Shown: positions 13,322 through 13,610 of the stretch, piece by piece
Layout: each line of letters starts with the position of its first letter
Position numbering within the stretch: the stretch's first letter is position 1
Assembly: GCA_027450125.1 (NCBI GenBank)
Contig: DAIDKG010000598.1
Span: 1 to 13,610 of the forward strand
DNA: 13,610 bases
Origin: Bordetella sp.
GTDB lineage: Bacteria; Pseudomonadota; Gammaproteobacteria; Burkholderiales; Burkholderiaceae_B
Direction of reading: 5' to 3'
Notes under the pieces: generated by a model
Seen by the model: only the letters and a program-made list of their open reading frames with translations
Databases searched by the model: none
Told to the model about the DNA's origin: nothing
Position numbers and translations under genes: made by a program

Positions 13322-13610
13322 CTAACCGGAGAAAGCCGGACACGGCATCCCCTCGATGCCGGGCATCACCGAAAACAGACTTCCTGCCAGAGGCTCCTGC
13401 AGGCGCTGCGCTGCGCTCAACCCGATTGCAGCGCTGGTGATGAACAAGGTGTCCAGTTGCTCGCCGCCAAAGCAGCAGCTGGTGACCTGGGAGACCGGCA
13501 AGGACACGGCGCGGTCGAGGATGCCGTCGGCGGTGAACCGGCTGACCCGCCCGCCGCCCCAGTGGGCGACCCACAGTCCGCCCTTGGCATCCACGGTCAT
13601 GCCGTCGGGG
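13322..13610 (-). CDS. SMP-30/gluconolactonase-family lactonase, C-terminal part (5' end beyond window)
   Basis: The frame is open to the right edge and reads PDGMTVDAKGGLWVAHWGGG from the first visible codon; the Met at 13600 is internal. This is the C-terminal third of a six-bladed beta-propeller lactonase. The Asp of PDGM corresponds to the metal-binding and catalytic aspartate of SMP-30 enzymes. Following blocks VTSCCFGGEQLDTLFITSA and PLAGSLFSVMPGIEGMPCPAFSG are typical of the last blades. In non-phosphorylative pentose pathways these enzymes hydrolyse L-arabino-1,4-lactone to L-arabonate, the substrate of the dehydratase encoded at 7365-9167. It reads in the same direction as the operon but is separated by 302 bp with a new promoter. 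Confidence 0.88.
   Translation of the reverse strand, partial: PDGMTVDAKGGLWVAHWGGGRVSRFTADGILDRAVSLPVSQVTSCCFGGEQLDTLFITSAAIGLSAAQRLQEPLAGSLFSVMPGIEGMPCPAFSG

Noticed and set aside
13187..13610. The same plus-strand frame as the transporter remnant, taken as a full gene running off the right edge
   Set aside because: From 13322 on it is antisense to the lactonase, which has clear family motifs; composition is not that of a membrane or globular protein.
1..13610. CRISPR arrays, tRNA or rRNA genes, insertion sequences, phage or defence genes
   Set aside because: No spaced direct repeats, no cloverleaf or rRNA-like stretch, no transposase or integrase motifs, and no gene lacking a metabolic or regulatory family assignment.

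Overview
This is a high-GC chromosomal window with short intergenic gaps. Gene content and the Burkholderiales-like cold-shock protein point to a beta-proteobacterium, most likely of the Alcaligenaceae (Achromobacter/Bordetella-type); that placement is inference from protein style, not a database result. All main genes can be assigned to known families. I found no rRNA, tRNA, CRISPR array, intact transposon or phage gene, and no clearly new system.

Left part (1-3665): the 3' portion of a fold-type III PLP enzyme (D-threonine aldolase / D-serine dehydratase-like) runs rightward. It converges on an NAD(P)-dependent aldehyde dehydrogenase on the minus strand. The aldehyde dehydrogenase is divergent from a LysR regulator, and the AT-rich gap between them holds nested dyads that look like a LysR site.

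Middle part (3755-7206): a monocistronic cold-shock gene with a long leader and a clean intrinsic terminator, then a three-gene minus-strand unit (GNAT acetyltransferase, CxxC AhpD/CMD-family protein, second GNAT) divergent from a MocR-type regulator (GntR winged helix fused to an aminotransferase-like domain). The MocR protein is the obvious candidate to control the three genes.

Right part (7365-13610, all minus strand): a sugar-acid catabolic locus. Reading 5' to 3' on the minus strand: the 3' end of an SMP-30/gluconolactonase-type lactonase (cut by the window edge), a regulatory gap with promoter and a 30-bp inverted repeat, then a compact operon of periplasmic sugar-binding protein, permease, single-domain ABC ATPase, L-2-keto-3-deoxyarabonate-dehydratase-like protein and IlvD/Edd-family pentonate dehydratase. 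Together these fit the non-phosphorylative (Weimberg-type) L-arabinose route: sugar import, lactone opening, L-arabonate to L-2-keto-3-deoxyarabonate, then to alpha-ketoglutaric semialdehyde. The sugar 1-dehydrogenase and a dedicated semialdehyde dehydrogenase are not seen here. Whether the aldehyde dehydrogenase at 1162-2622 serves this pathway is open. The gap upstream of the operon also appears to carry the first ~25 codons of a lost MHS-type transporter gene.
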